From assembly GCA_002409285.1 (NCBI GenBank), contig DHUT01000003.1, forward strand, positions 4,951-68,950: a DNA stretch of 64,000 nt, in the 5' to 3' direction. The notes under the pieces were generated by a model. The model had not been told where the DNA came from. It was given only the letters and a program-made list of their open reading frames with translations, and did no database searches. The position numbers were made by a program, and so were the translations under genes. Positions 36,216 through 43,666 of the stretch are shown in pieces; the first letter of the stretch is position 1; each line of letters starts with the position of its first letter. This stretch comes from Firmicutes bacterium UBA5227. Its GTDB lineage: Bacteria; Bacillota; Clostridia; Tissierellales; Sedimentibacteraceae.

Positions 36216-37208
36216 TTACTGATTTAATCCATTTTGGTTTTCTAAGATATTTGATGCATCAGCTTCTACACCTGCGTTAAACTGATCCCAACCAAATTTT
36301 ATGTCTAACTGAACACCCTTGTTTTGAGTTTTTCCGTCATCGTTTTTAGTCATGTTTGCTGCGGTTCCTGTTGTATACACTCCTTCTGCATCAGGGTCTA
36401 CCGCAACTCCTATAAACATATCCATTCTATGCTCTGAATTATCTGAGGGAACTAATATCAGATTTTCTTCTAATTCAGCCATATTTTCCAATGCGGAAAG
36501 TCTTACAAACTCAACACCGCCTAATGTAAATTTGTCTTCAGGGTCAAATTGAGCTGCCAATTTCACTACTTCCCCATAGGTTTCAGGATTTTCATCTTCA
36601 ACCAGCAGAGCAACACCTATTAAGTCTTTCGTTTGCTTGGTAATATCTATTTCGCTGCCTTTAATCTTGCTTACCTTAAATTCTACCTGGCTTAACCTGG
36701 CTGCTATGGAGCCTATGTTTATTATGTCTGAACGAAAGGCCTGAGCATAGCCGGGATACAAATCATTCACTGTAATATTTATCGTGTCTCCTGCAATAAC
36801 TCCTTCTCCATAAGGGAGTCCGCCATAGTTCTCAGTTAAAACACCACCATCTATTCCGGCATCAAAATCTACACTGTTATAATTTGATGCTTCGGCATAA
36901 TAGTCAAGTCTTTTATCCGGACTTCCGAAAACATCATTGTATGTATTCGTATTCCGTTGAAAATAGTTTGCAGAAATAAAACCATTTGTATTTTCTCTTT
37001 TTATACCGTCAATAATACTCCAGTTATTACCTCCAACCTTTTCATTATCATACTGAGCATATGCACCCAAATCCACAAATTTAACCTCTAAATCTCCTGT
37101 TGTAGCCTTAGTTGTAACATTAAGCGTATCTGTCCAATAGGCATATCCGGTACCCACAAGCACCATGCATAATGCTAAAACTGTACATAAAATTGTTTTT
37201 TTACTCAT
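36216..37208 (-). CDS. TasA/camelysin-like secreted protein with SipW-type signal
   Basis: 330 residues. The N-terminus has K-K, a hydrophobic core (I-L-C-T-V-L-A-L-C-M-V-L-V-G) and then G-Y-A-Y-W-T-D-T-L-N-V-T-T, the hallmark of substrates of SipW-type signal peptidase. The mature part contains T-G-D-L-E-V-K-F and N-D-L-Y-P-G-Y-A, like TasA/CalY fibre proteins. No LPxTG or membrane anchor at the C-terminus. It is the last gene of the cluster and probably the main exported product, a candidate matrix or surface fibre subunit. Family assignment is by signal and layout, not by alignment. Confidence 0.75.
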   Translation of the reverse strand: MSKKTILCTVLALCMVLVGTGYAYWTDTLNVTTKATTGDLEVKFVDLGAYAQYDNEKVGGNNWSIIDGIKRENTNGFISANYFQRNTNTYNDVFGSPDKRLDYYAEASNYNSVDFDAGIDGGVLTENYGGLPYGEGVIAGDTINITVNDLYPGYAQAFRSDIINIGSIAARLSQVEFKVSKIKGSEIDITKQTKDLIGVALLVEDENPETYGEVVKLAAQFDPEDKFTLGGVEFVRLSALENMAELEENLILVPSDNSEHRMDMFIGVAVDPDAEGVYTTGTAANMTKNDDGKTQNKGVQLDIKFGWDQFNAGVEADASNILENQNGLNQ

Positions 37209-37338
37209 CCTATTACCTCCTAAAGTTTTTTATAGCTTAAAGAGAGTATATAATAAAAAACAATTCATGTAATCCCCCAATGGGCTATGAAATCAGGTTA
37301 TAAGTGGTATTTTAACTACCACCCGGGTAGTAGGCCGC

Positions 37339-38364
37339 TTAGCTTATATAGTATATATAGCACACTTCCTCTCCGGGTATGAAAAAGCCGTCATCCCAAG
37401 GCACGCCATCTGTATCTGCCATGTAGAAAATGGGAATATTAAGCTGGTCTGATATTTTTATCATACTTTCCATATCGCTTATTACCATCCTGATATTATT
37501 GCTGATATCTACCGGCTCCCTTACTCTTACCATCCTGCTTCCATGCTTTCTCATAATGGACTTAAACTTTAATTCCCTGATTTTATCTTCGTCAGGAAGA
37601 ACTGTAAGCAGTAGTGTACATCCAATTAACAACACCATGATGAAAATTAAGGCAACAGGCAAAATAACCATGGAATTTTCCATAGGTTGCTCCTTAACCT
37701 GTATATCTGTAACAGAGCCTTCTTTTTTTATGGGCTGGGGCTTGTCTATGGTAAATAAGCTTTGTGACAAGGGTAAGGGTATGGAGTGGCTGAATTTTTC
37801 TTCTATTTCACCGAATTCGGTTTCAGCCCTGAAGTTACCCGAAAATATTAATACCGCCTCACTGCTGGGGCTTGCCATTAAAATCATCTCGGCATTATGT
37901 ATATAATCTTCATATTCATTGAAATTTAAATGTACCGGTTGATAAATATATGCTTCATCCGAAAAGTTTAAACCTGACTGAGCAAGTAAGGGAAAATTTT
38001 TTTCATATATAATCTTCTTTTCCTCTGATTTAATCTGATATCCTCTTACCATTACCTCAACATCGTAATCCAAGCTTATATCTGATTTTTCACTGCCTGA
38101 AAATTCAGCATAAAAATTTACCTCAAGCCAGCTGAAAATACTCTTTGGATAAACCATGCCTTCCTCCATAAAGGCTCCGCTGTAAAGTTCATTTTTATTA
38201 AGATACACCTTGTAATCACTATCCACGGACATGGTATAGCTATACTCTGTTACTTCCTCTTCTTCAATTGAAGGTGTAAGAATTTTGTATATTGCAAATC
38301 CGCACAAAAATATAATTATAATTGCCGTCACTACTAAGGCAGTTTTTTTTGTCCTTGTGACCAT
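37339..38364 (-). CDS. DUF5305-like membrane protein
   Basis: 341 residues. One N-terminal membrane span (V-V-T-A-I-I-I-I-F-L-C-G-F), an extracellular beta-rich domain of about 200 residues, a second span near 235-255 (V-A-L-I-F-I-M-V-L-L-I-G-C) and a short cytoplasmic tail. The layout and the partner signal peptidase match DUF5305 proteins of Firmicutes and archaea as I remember them. It starts 13 bases after the signal peptidase gene. It may help assemble or anchor the exported proteins; this is inference. Confidence 0.68.
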   Translation of the reverse strand: MVTRTKKTALVVTAIIIIFLCGFAIYKILTPSIEEEEVTEYSYTMSVDSDYKVYLNKNELYSGAFMEEGMVYPKSIFSWLEVNFYAEFSGSEKSDISLDYDVEVMVRGYQIKSEEKKIIYEKNFPLLAQSGLNFSDEAYIYQPVHLNFNEYEDYIHNAEMILMASPSSEAVLIFSGNFRAETEFGEIEEKFSHSIPLPLSQSLFTIDKPQPIKKEGSVTDIQVKEQPMENSMVILPVALIFIMVLLIGCTLLLTVLPDEDKIRELKFKSIMRKHGSRMVRVREPVDISNNIRMVISDMESMIKISDQLNIPIFYMADTDGVPWDDGFFIPGEEVCYIYYIS

Positions 38365-38377
38365 TATTTTTTTAATT

Positions 38378-39637
38378 TTAATAATCTATCACTCCTTGAG
38401 GTATATTTTGGTTGCTGTAAAGGTAAACTACGGGAATTCCTATTTTAGGAACAATATTTTCAACGATTCCTTTTAAATCGTTAGGTCCCACAATCCATGA
38501 ATCCCTGGAGTCGTTGTTATCCCCTTTTGTGACAAAAGATAAGTTCCCCGCTTCATCCTTTATCACCTCCTCTATCCGATGGGTAATTGTTATATCCTCC
38601 ATCTTAAAATTTATAATATCTCCGGCTTTAAGCTTGTATATCTCCTCTTCAGAGGAAAGCTTTTTTATGAGGACAATATCTCCCGGAAAAATCACCGGTT
38701 CCATGCTTCCTGTAAGTATTACCGAAGGATATATGCTGAAAACTCCAACCACAAACCATGAAACTCCTACTAAAAATAACAGAGGCAGTATGAATGAAAG
38801 TACATTATCCCTTTGATAAATATTCTTTATTCGGGAAAACTCTTTGTATTTTTCCCATATGTACATGGAAAGTGTTATCGGATAAGTTATTCCTATTACA
38901 CTTTCCGCAATCCATGGCAGGGAGGGGATAAAGGGAAACACAAACATAAATATCTTTTTTATACATTCATAGCATATGCAAGGTATACTTCCTCCCGTAA
39001 GGCAGATAACGGTCAAAAGAACACTGACGGATAACTTAGGTACAATATCCTGAAATAAAAATATGAATATATCTTCATAGCTTCTCATTATTGATAATTT
39101 CACATAATTAAATCCTAAAGCAGCTATGTATGAAGTTATAACTACTATCCATAAATATGGATGGGATGTTTTTTTGTAAACGGAATTTACCGAATAAGAC
39201 CTTACCATAATAAAGGCTGCTGTTTTTGGTAAATATGACACAATATTACGTACTATTCCATTGAGAGAGGTATCATAAGAACTTGAAGCAAGGTTCTTCA
39301 TGAGCACACCCGCACCGAATGTTATTGCAATATAAATTACACTTCCCGCAATACAAAGTCCGGTAATGTAGTTTTTGATTTTAATTTTCCCCATTGTATG
39401 TATAAAAGGCAAAGAAAATAACATGCAAATTATAATAAAGGAATAATAAACAGGATATGTATAATCTGCATTAAATAAATCTGTCGGAAAAATTTTAGGA
39501 AGAACCTTTTCTCCCAAAAGGAGTAAGTTAAGTACAAAAGATATAAAAAGATAATTTTTTTCTTTATACTCAAACTTACTCCTTAAGTCAATTTCGCTTT
39601 TCATTGATTTGAAATTGAATTCGGATTTAGTCAGCAT
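38378..39637 (-). CDS. Polytopic ER-type signal peptidase I (SipW-like)
   Basis: 419 residues. The last 150 hold the peptidase: catalytic Ser in L-T-G-S-M-E-P (about 311), then H353 in I-T-H-R-I where bacterial P-type enzymes have Lys, and F-V-T-K-G-D-N-N-D-S-R-D. Ser/His is the ER/SipW type. Unlike SipW (about 190 residues), some 270 residues with 6-8 hydrophobic segments come first. The ATG at 39637 overlaps the preceding stop (39627-39629). The longer frame to 39898 was rejected: its first 87 codons only mirror the neighbour's Asn/Glu repeats. Confidence 0.85.
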   Translation of the reverse strand: MLTKSEFNFKSMKSEIDLRSKFEYKEKNYLFISFVLNLLLLGEKVLPKIFPTDLFNADYTYPVYYSFIIICMLFSLPFIHTMGKIKIKNYITGLCIAGSVIYIAITFGAGVLMKNLASSSYDTSLNGIVRNIVSYLPKTAAFIMVRSYSVNSVYKKTSHPYLWIVVITSYIAALGFNYVKLSIMRSYEDIFIFLFQDIVPKLSVSVLLTVICLTGGSIPCICYECIKKIFMFVFPFIPSLPWIAESVIGITYPITLSMYIWEKYKEFSRIKNIYQRDNVLSFILPLLFLVGVSWFVVGVFSIYPSVILTGSMEPVIFPGDIVLIKKLSSEEEIYKLKAGDIINFKMEDITITHRIEEVIKDEAGNLSFVTKGDNNDSRDSWIVGPNDLKGIVENIVPKIGIPVVYLYSNQNIPQGVIDY

Positions 39638-40151
39638 CGTCTTTGCTTCCTTCTCCTTTGTTTGCATCAATGTTTTCCTCTTCGCTTTTTTTATTGTTTT
39701 CGCTATTTTCGTTATTTTCGCTGTTTTCGTTATTTTCGTTATTTTCGTTATTTTCGTTATTTTCTCTGTTTTCGTTATCTTCGTTTTCGTTATCTTCGCT
39801 GGTTTCACTGTTTCTGATGCCTTCATCTTCATTCTGTAAATTTCCGTCGATGCTTTCGTCATTTTGCGAGGATTCAATGTTAATTTCGCCGTCATCAATA
39901 CCCCCGGGGTTTTCGGAATCTGAATTTACCTCTTCCTGCAGTGCTTCCCCAAGGATATCACTGGTCGGGGGAATTTCTTCCAAAACAACCTCCGGTATAG
40001 GTGCCGGAACATTTAATACATCCAGATATCCGTCATAGGTAAGGGTTACGCTTATTTTCGTATTTACCGCGTCAGTCCAGTATGCATATGCCGCAGGTAT
40101 AATCCCGGAAATAACAAGCATGCATATAATTATAATTTTAATATTTTTCAT
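39627..40151 (-). CDS. Asn/Glu-repeat protein with SipW-type signal
   Basis: 174 residues. Signal peptide with hydrophobic core (I-I-I-I-C-M-L-V-I-S-G-I-I) and A-Y-A-Y-W-T-D-A-V. After about 70 ordinary residues the chain becomes acidic and Asn-rich (N-E-N-N-E-N-N-E-N), probably disordered. No anchor is seen. Its stop lies inside the signal peptidase gene start. It may be a small cell-surface or matrix accessory comparable in position to TapA, though no sequence likeness to TapA is claimed. Confidence 0.72.
   Translation of the reverse strand: MKNIKIIIICMLVISGIIPAAYAYWTDAVNTKISVTLTYDGYLDVLNVPAPIPEVVLEEIPPTSDILGEALQEEVNSDSENPGGIDDGEINIESSQNDESIDGNLQNEDEGIRNSETSEDNENEDNENRENNENNENNENNENSENNENSENNKKSEEENIDANKGEGSKDDAD
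39694..39806 (-). repeat. Array of 9-bp in-frame repeats
   Basis: Read on the minus strand, units like GAAAATAAC/GAGAATAAC repeat about ten times and encode E-N-N. A length change by one unit would keep the frame, so length polymorphism between strains is expected. Confidence 0.8.
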
Positions 40152-40168
40152 AAGGTTCCTCCATGATT

Positions 40169-40939
40169 TTATTCTCCGTGAACTGTTTCGTCATTATTGG
40201 CAATATTGAACTGTTCCGTGGGTATGGAGATTTTTAGAGAATACTCCGCCTTTAACTGTGCATTGACTATGGGATTTTCAAAAGCTATATCACAGCCCTC
40301 GATATTTTTTAGGCTTGAATAATCAATAGAGCCCAGTTTTATGTTGCCGTACCTGTCTATATTTTTCACCTCTATAAAAACAGAAGCTGTAGTTTCGATG
40401 TTATCATCTGTTACAATTTGCCGATATACATTAAAATCTATCCCATAATCATTTTTGTTTATTTCCTCATTAATAGGGAAACTTTCGTCATATATGACAA
40501 TTTCAGCATAATCGGGTATAGCTTTAATAACGGTATAGGGTTTATTAAAGTCAGCCTTTTCCGAATTTATGGCTTTTACTTTGCTTTGTTCGGAAGTTTT
40601 TATGGGATATTCTACACAAAGCATGTGTCCGGAAACAGAAAGGCTATCCATAAGCTCCATATCCAATTTTATAGTTAAGCTTATTTCTTTATTGCCATTT
40701 TCGGTAGCGTTAAATTCTATATTTTTATTTAAATAATTTATTTTATTGCTGCTGTCTCTTTTTACCAGCCCAACCCTTATATCTTTTACGTTTCCGAATT
40801 CAATGCCAAAGCTTGATGTTGTAACCTTTCCCCTTATGTGTAGCATATCCGTCCACGCTCCATAGGAAGAGCCTACAAAAAATAACAGTACAGCAGTTAA
40901 AATAATCACTATTTTATGCCTTTTCCATGCAGCTTTCAT
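40169..40939 (-). CDS. Secreted protein with SipW-type signal
   Basis: 256 residues. K-R-H-K is followed by a hydrophobic core (I-V-I-I-L-T-A-V-L-L-F-F-V) and S-Y-G-A-W-T-D-M-L-H-I-R-G-K-V-T-T, the same arrangement as in the other two substrates of this cluster. The remainder is beta-rich with no family I recognise. Its ATG overlaps the response regulator stop (ATGA), so expression follows the two-component genes directly. Confidence 0.72.
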   Translation of the reverse strand: MKAAWKRHKIVIILTAVLLFFVGSSYGAWTDMLHIRGKVTTSSFGIEFGNVKDIRVGLVKRDSSNKINYLNKNIEFNATENGNKEISLTIKLDMELMDSLSVSGHMLCVEYPIKTSEQSKVKAINSEKADFNKPYTVIKAIPDYAEIVIYDESFPINEEINKNDYGIDFNVYRQIVTDDNIETTASVFIEVKNIDRYGNIKLGSIDYSSLKNIEGCDIAFENPIVNAQLKAEYSLKISIPTEQFNIANNDETVHGE

Positions 40940-41604
40940 ATATACTCCTTTCTAAGATTTTTTTTATAGGATTTTTCTATTACATTTTTTAGTACATAGC
41001 TGTTCTTGTTTGCGAAAATAACAGCCTCCACCCTTGAGTCAATATTAAGCTTCGATAATATATTTGTAATATGTTTTTTTACCGTACCCTGAGAAATAAA
41101 CAGTGTATTGCTTATTGTTGCATTGGTTGCCCCCTGACTTATCAGTGACAGAATATCTAATTCTCTTTGAGTTAATGAATGTATTGCCTTTTCATCGTTT
41201 GTCTCCTTGTTTAATTTTTCCATTATTGCCGATGAATAAAATTTTCCGCCTCTTTCGATGGACTTTAATCCATAAGTAATTTCATCAATAAAAGCATCCT
41301 TAAGTACGTACGCATCAACATCAAGCTCCTGAGCATAAGTAAAGTCACATTGCCTTGAGGAGGATGTTATAACAAAAATTTTAGTATCTAAGTTATCATT
41401 TTTAATCCATCTTATTAAGTTAAATCCGCTTTCACTCCCTAAGTTTATATCTATAAAAGCTAAATCCACAAGATGATTTTTCATAAATGCCATAGCCTCT
41501 CTTACTGTTCCCGCTTCAAAAATATTTTCGTTTTCTTTAAAGCTTAGTATTAAAGAAGATATACCCTGACGTGAAAGTGGATGATCATCTAAAACTAAAA
41601 TCAT
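40936..41604 (-). CDS. NarL/LuxR-family response regulator
   Basis: 222 residues. Receiver domain with L-D-D-H (acid pocket 5-8), phospho-Asp in F-I-D-I-N-L (about 54) and conserved Lys in V-L-K-D; then a LuxR helix-turn-helix (L-T-Q-R-E-L-D-I-L-S-L-I-S-Q-G-A-T-N-A-T-I). It is 43 bases downstream of its kinase and directly precedes the secretion genes, so the cluster is its likely target. Confidence 0.9.
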   Translation of the reverse strand: MILVLDDHPLSRQGISSLILSFKENENIFEAGTVREAMAFMKNHLVDLAFIDINLGSESGFNLIRWIKNDNLDTKIFVITSSSRQCDFTYAQELDVDAYVLKDAFIDEITYGLKSIERGGKFYSSAIMEKLNKETNDEKAIHSLTQRELDILSLISQGATNATISNTLFISQGTVKKHITNILSKLNIDSRVEAVIFANKNSYVLKNVIEKSYKKNLRKEYI

Positions 41605-41647
41605 ACATGTTTTCTCCTTCCTTAAAAGTTTTCTGTATGTTATAAGC

Positions 41648-43297
41648 TCACACAGGGATTTTGCATATTATTTCAGTACCCGTTGTTTCTTTTGAATTAA
41701 TAATCAAAGTTCCCTTTAGAATTACGGTTACTATATGCATATTCTTAATCCCCTGCCTGCCTTCAGGTATATTGTTTTTATCAAAACCTTTTCCGTTGTC
41801 TTTAATAACAGCCGTTACAAATTCCTCATCCGCTGTTATACTTACATCTATTTCAGTAGCTTTGCTATGCCTTACAGAATTATTTACGGCTTCACAGATA
41901 ATTCTGTATAACGAAGTTTTTTTACTGGATGATAAGATTGAAATATCCTCATCAAACTTAAAGATTATATCCATATCATTTATATCTCTGACTTCATTAA
42001 TATATGTGGAAAGTTTGTTTTCAAATTTATTTTCGTTTTCAACGTCCCATTCGATTCCGTATATTGCTTCTCTTAAGGTTTTCATTATAGATTCAATTGA
42101 TTTTGCTAATTCATTCAAATCCATTTTTACCTCTTCTGCAGTCAGGTTATCTATCCTTCTGCCCAGGGCAGATATACTGCATACGGCATAAAATAGCTTT
42201 TGTATTACAATATCGTGTATCTGGCTGGCTATGCGGTGCTGTTCCTCGCTCACTATGTATGCTTCCATCATTGACTGCATATCAAGTTCATGAATTATTG
42301 TCTCAACCAGATGCAGATAAAATACATTTTCTTTCTCACAAATACATGCTTCTGTAGGAGTCTCTCCTCTCAACATGAATATTAGCGCCAATAAAATATT
42401 AGAATCGTTCCTTATATATTTAATATCGTAAATTTTATGGTCGAAATTCACATTGGAAGGCATACTTTGATTTTTAAGCTTAAGCGTTTTAAGTACAAAA
42501 TCAGCTATTTGGCTTATCTGCTCCTCATCTATGTTTTCATAGGAAAAAGCGCCTATATTATTTGAGGAATTTATTTCAAATATTGCACACCCTTTTTTTG
42601 CAATAGTTCTATACAACATTAAATTCAATTCATCTAATACCTTTTGTGGATTAGACATGCTGAACAGGTTAAGGGCATCATAAACATTCATTGTGCACTC
42701 TAAAGCGCAATCGCTTTGTTTTTTTGCTTCATTTAAACCTATGTTAAGCTCATGAAGCTCGGATTTGTTTTTAAGTAACTTATTGTTATTTTCTAATAGA
42801 AAATAAAATCCGCAGCATACCACTATAAAGGCTATACCTGTATTAATATCGGAATATGTAGTAAAATCCCTGGTGTCTGTAAGACCGATTCTTCTTTGCA
42901 CAATCACATTGACAAGCATTAAAAGCATCAGGAGGACAGATATAATTACCGAATATCTTCCAAAGGGCTTTAAGGCTGTTATTATTATAAAAATATTTAT
43001 ATAGTACCAAAGGTAGGGGCTTGAAAGGCCTCCGGATAAAAATATGAAAATATTGTATGCCAGGCTTTCTAAGATTACGGCAACTATTACAATGTAATTA
43101 TTTACCGAGTAATTTTGTCTGTATAAAAGGGCGCCTAAGGTACTGGATACAAGCATACCCAGCATAACAAATATTTTTGAGTAGGTAATATTGTTACGCC
43201 AGGTTATAATAAATACTATGGTTAATACAGCAACTGATATGTGTCTGTAAAGTAAAAGTATATCAAGGTTTTCTTTACTTTCTCCACTGTACTTCAA
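41648..43297 (-). CDS. Sensor histidine kinase (HisKA_3 type)
   Basis: 549 residues. N-terminal half has about six membrane segments (20-175), then a coiled and GAF-like part, the dimerisation helix with the phospho-His in Q-I-H-D-I-V-I-Q-K-L (about 340) and an ATPase domain with C-E-A-V-N-N-S-V-R-H-S and D-N-G-K-G-F. Start is TTG at 43297 with GGAGGGGG upstream. Partner of the adjacent NarL-type regulator. The signal is unknown. Confidence 0.88.
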   Translation of the reverse strand: MKYSGESKENLDILLLYRHISVAVLTIVFIITWRNNITYSKIFVMLGMLVSSTLGALLYRQNYSVNNYIVIVAVILESLAYNIFIFLSGGLSSPYLWYYINIFIIITALKPFGRYSVIISVLLMLLMLVNVIVQRRIGLTDTRDFTTYSDINTGIAFIVVCCGFYFLLENNNKLLKNKSELHELNIGLNEAKKQSDCALECTMNVYDALNLFSMSNPQKVLDELNLMLYRTIAKKGCAIFEINSSNNIGAFSYENIDEEQISQIADFVLKTLKLKNQSMPSNVNFDHKIYDIKYIRNDSNILLALIFMLRGETPTEACICEKENVFYLHLVETIIHELDMQSMMEAYIVSEEQHRIASQIHDIVIQKLFYAVCSISALGRRIDNLTAEEVKMDLNELAKSIESIMKTLREAIYGIEWDVENENKFENKLSTYINEVRDINDMDIIFKFDEDISILSSSKKTSLYRIICEAVNNSVRHSKATEIDVSITADEEFVTAVIKDNGKGFDKNNIPEGRQGIKNMHIVTVILKGTLIINSKETTGTEIICKIPV

Positions 43298-43413
43298 TAT
43301 ATCCCCCTCCTTCTCAGACCCATCCCTGAAATAAGCCTTAAATATTAATGATCCTAATAATAGTACAATAGATTTGTGGATTTGTAATGTGACTATTTGT
43401 CACTATTTTAATA

Positions 43414-43456
43414 ATTTCATAAAATTATGCCAGATTAATGCATAATTTTATGAAAT
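43414..43456. promoter_or_regulatory. Perfect 17-bp inverted repeat
   Basis: ATTTCATAAAATTATGC (43414-43430) and its exact complement GCATAATTTTATGAAAT (43440-43456) flank a 9-base spacer. It sits in the 369-base gap between the divergent kinase and MalT-like genes. No T-run follows, so an operator is more likely than a terminator. A smaller repeat, GTGAC-tattt-GTCAC, lies at 43389-43403. Confidence 0.65.
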
Positions 43457-43524
43457 ACAACATTTTGCGTCAATAATAAACAATATAATACTAAAAATGC
43501 CTAATTTAGCATATAAATATCATT

Positions 43525-43553
43525 TTGAACATTCTGCTCTGTTATACTATAAT
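43525..43553 (+). promoter_or_regulatory. Promoter of the MalT-like regulator gene
   Basis: TTGAAC (43525-43530), 17-base spacer, TATAAT (43548-43553), about 115 bases before the start codon and about 70 downstream of the 17-bp inverted repeat. Confidence 0.7.
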
Positions 43554-43666
43554 GGTATAGACCCAACAATAAACAACATTAGTATATAATGTAAAATTAA
43601 CTGCGCTTTTGCAGAAATACATGGCAGCAATGTGGAGACCGATAATAAAAATTTAGGAGGGATTTA

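Noticed and set aside
39637..39898. N-terminal extension of the signal peptidase frame, rich in K-I-T-K repeats
   Set aside because: These codons are the out-of-frame shadow of the Asn/Glu repeat gene. A proper ATG with an AAGGAAG-like site lies at 39637.
39643..40038. Plus-strand frame of 131 codons full of F-S-L-F-S-L repeats
   Set aside because: It is a shadow of the E-N-N repeats on the other strand and lacks any start signal.
43389..43403. CRP/FNR-type site GTGAC-tattt-GTCAC
   Set aside because: The arms are only 5 bases with a 5-base spacer and do not fit the TGTGA-N6-TCACA layout; kept only as a minor note.
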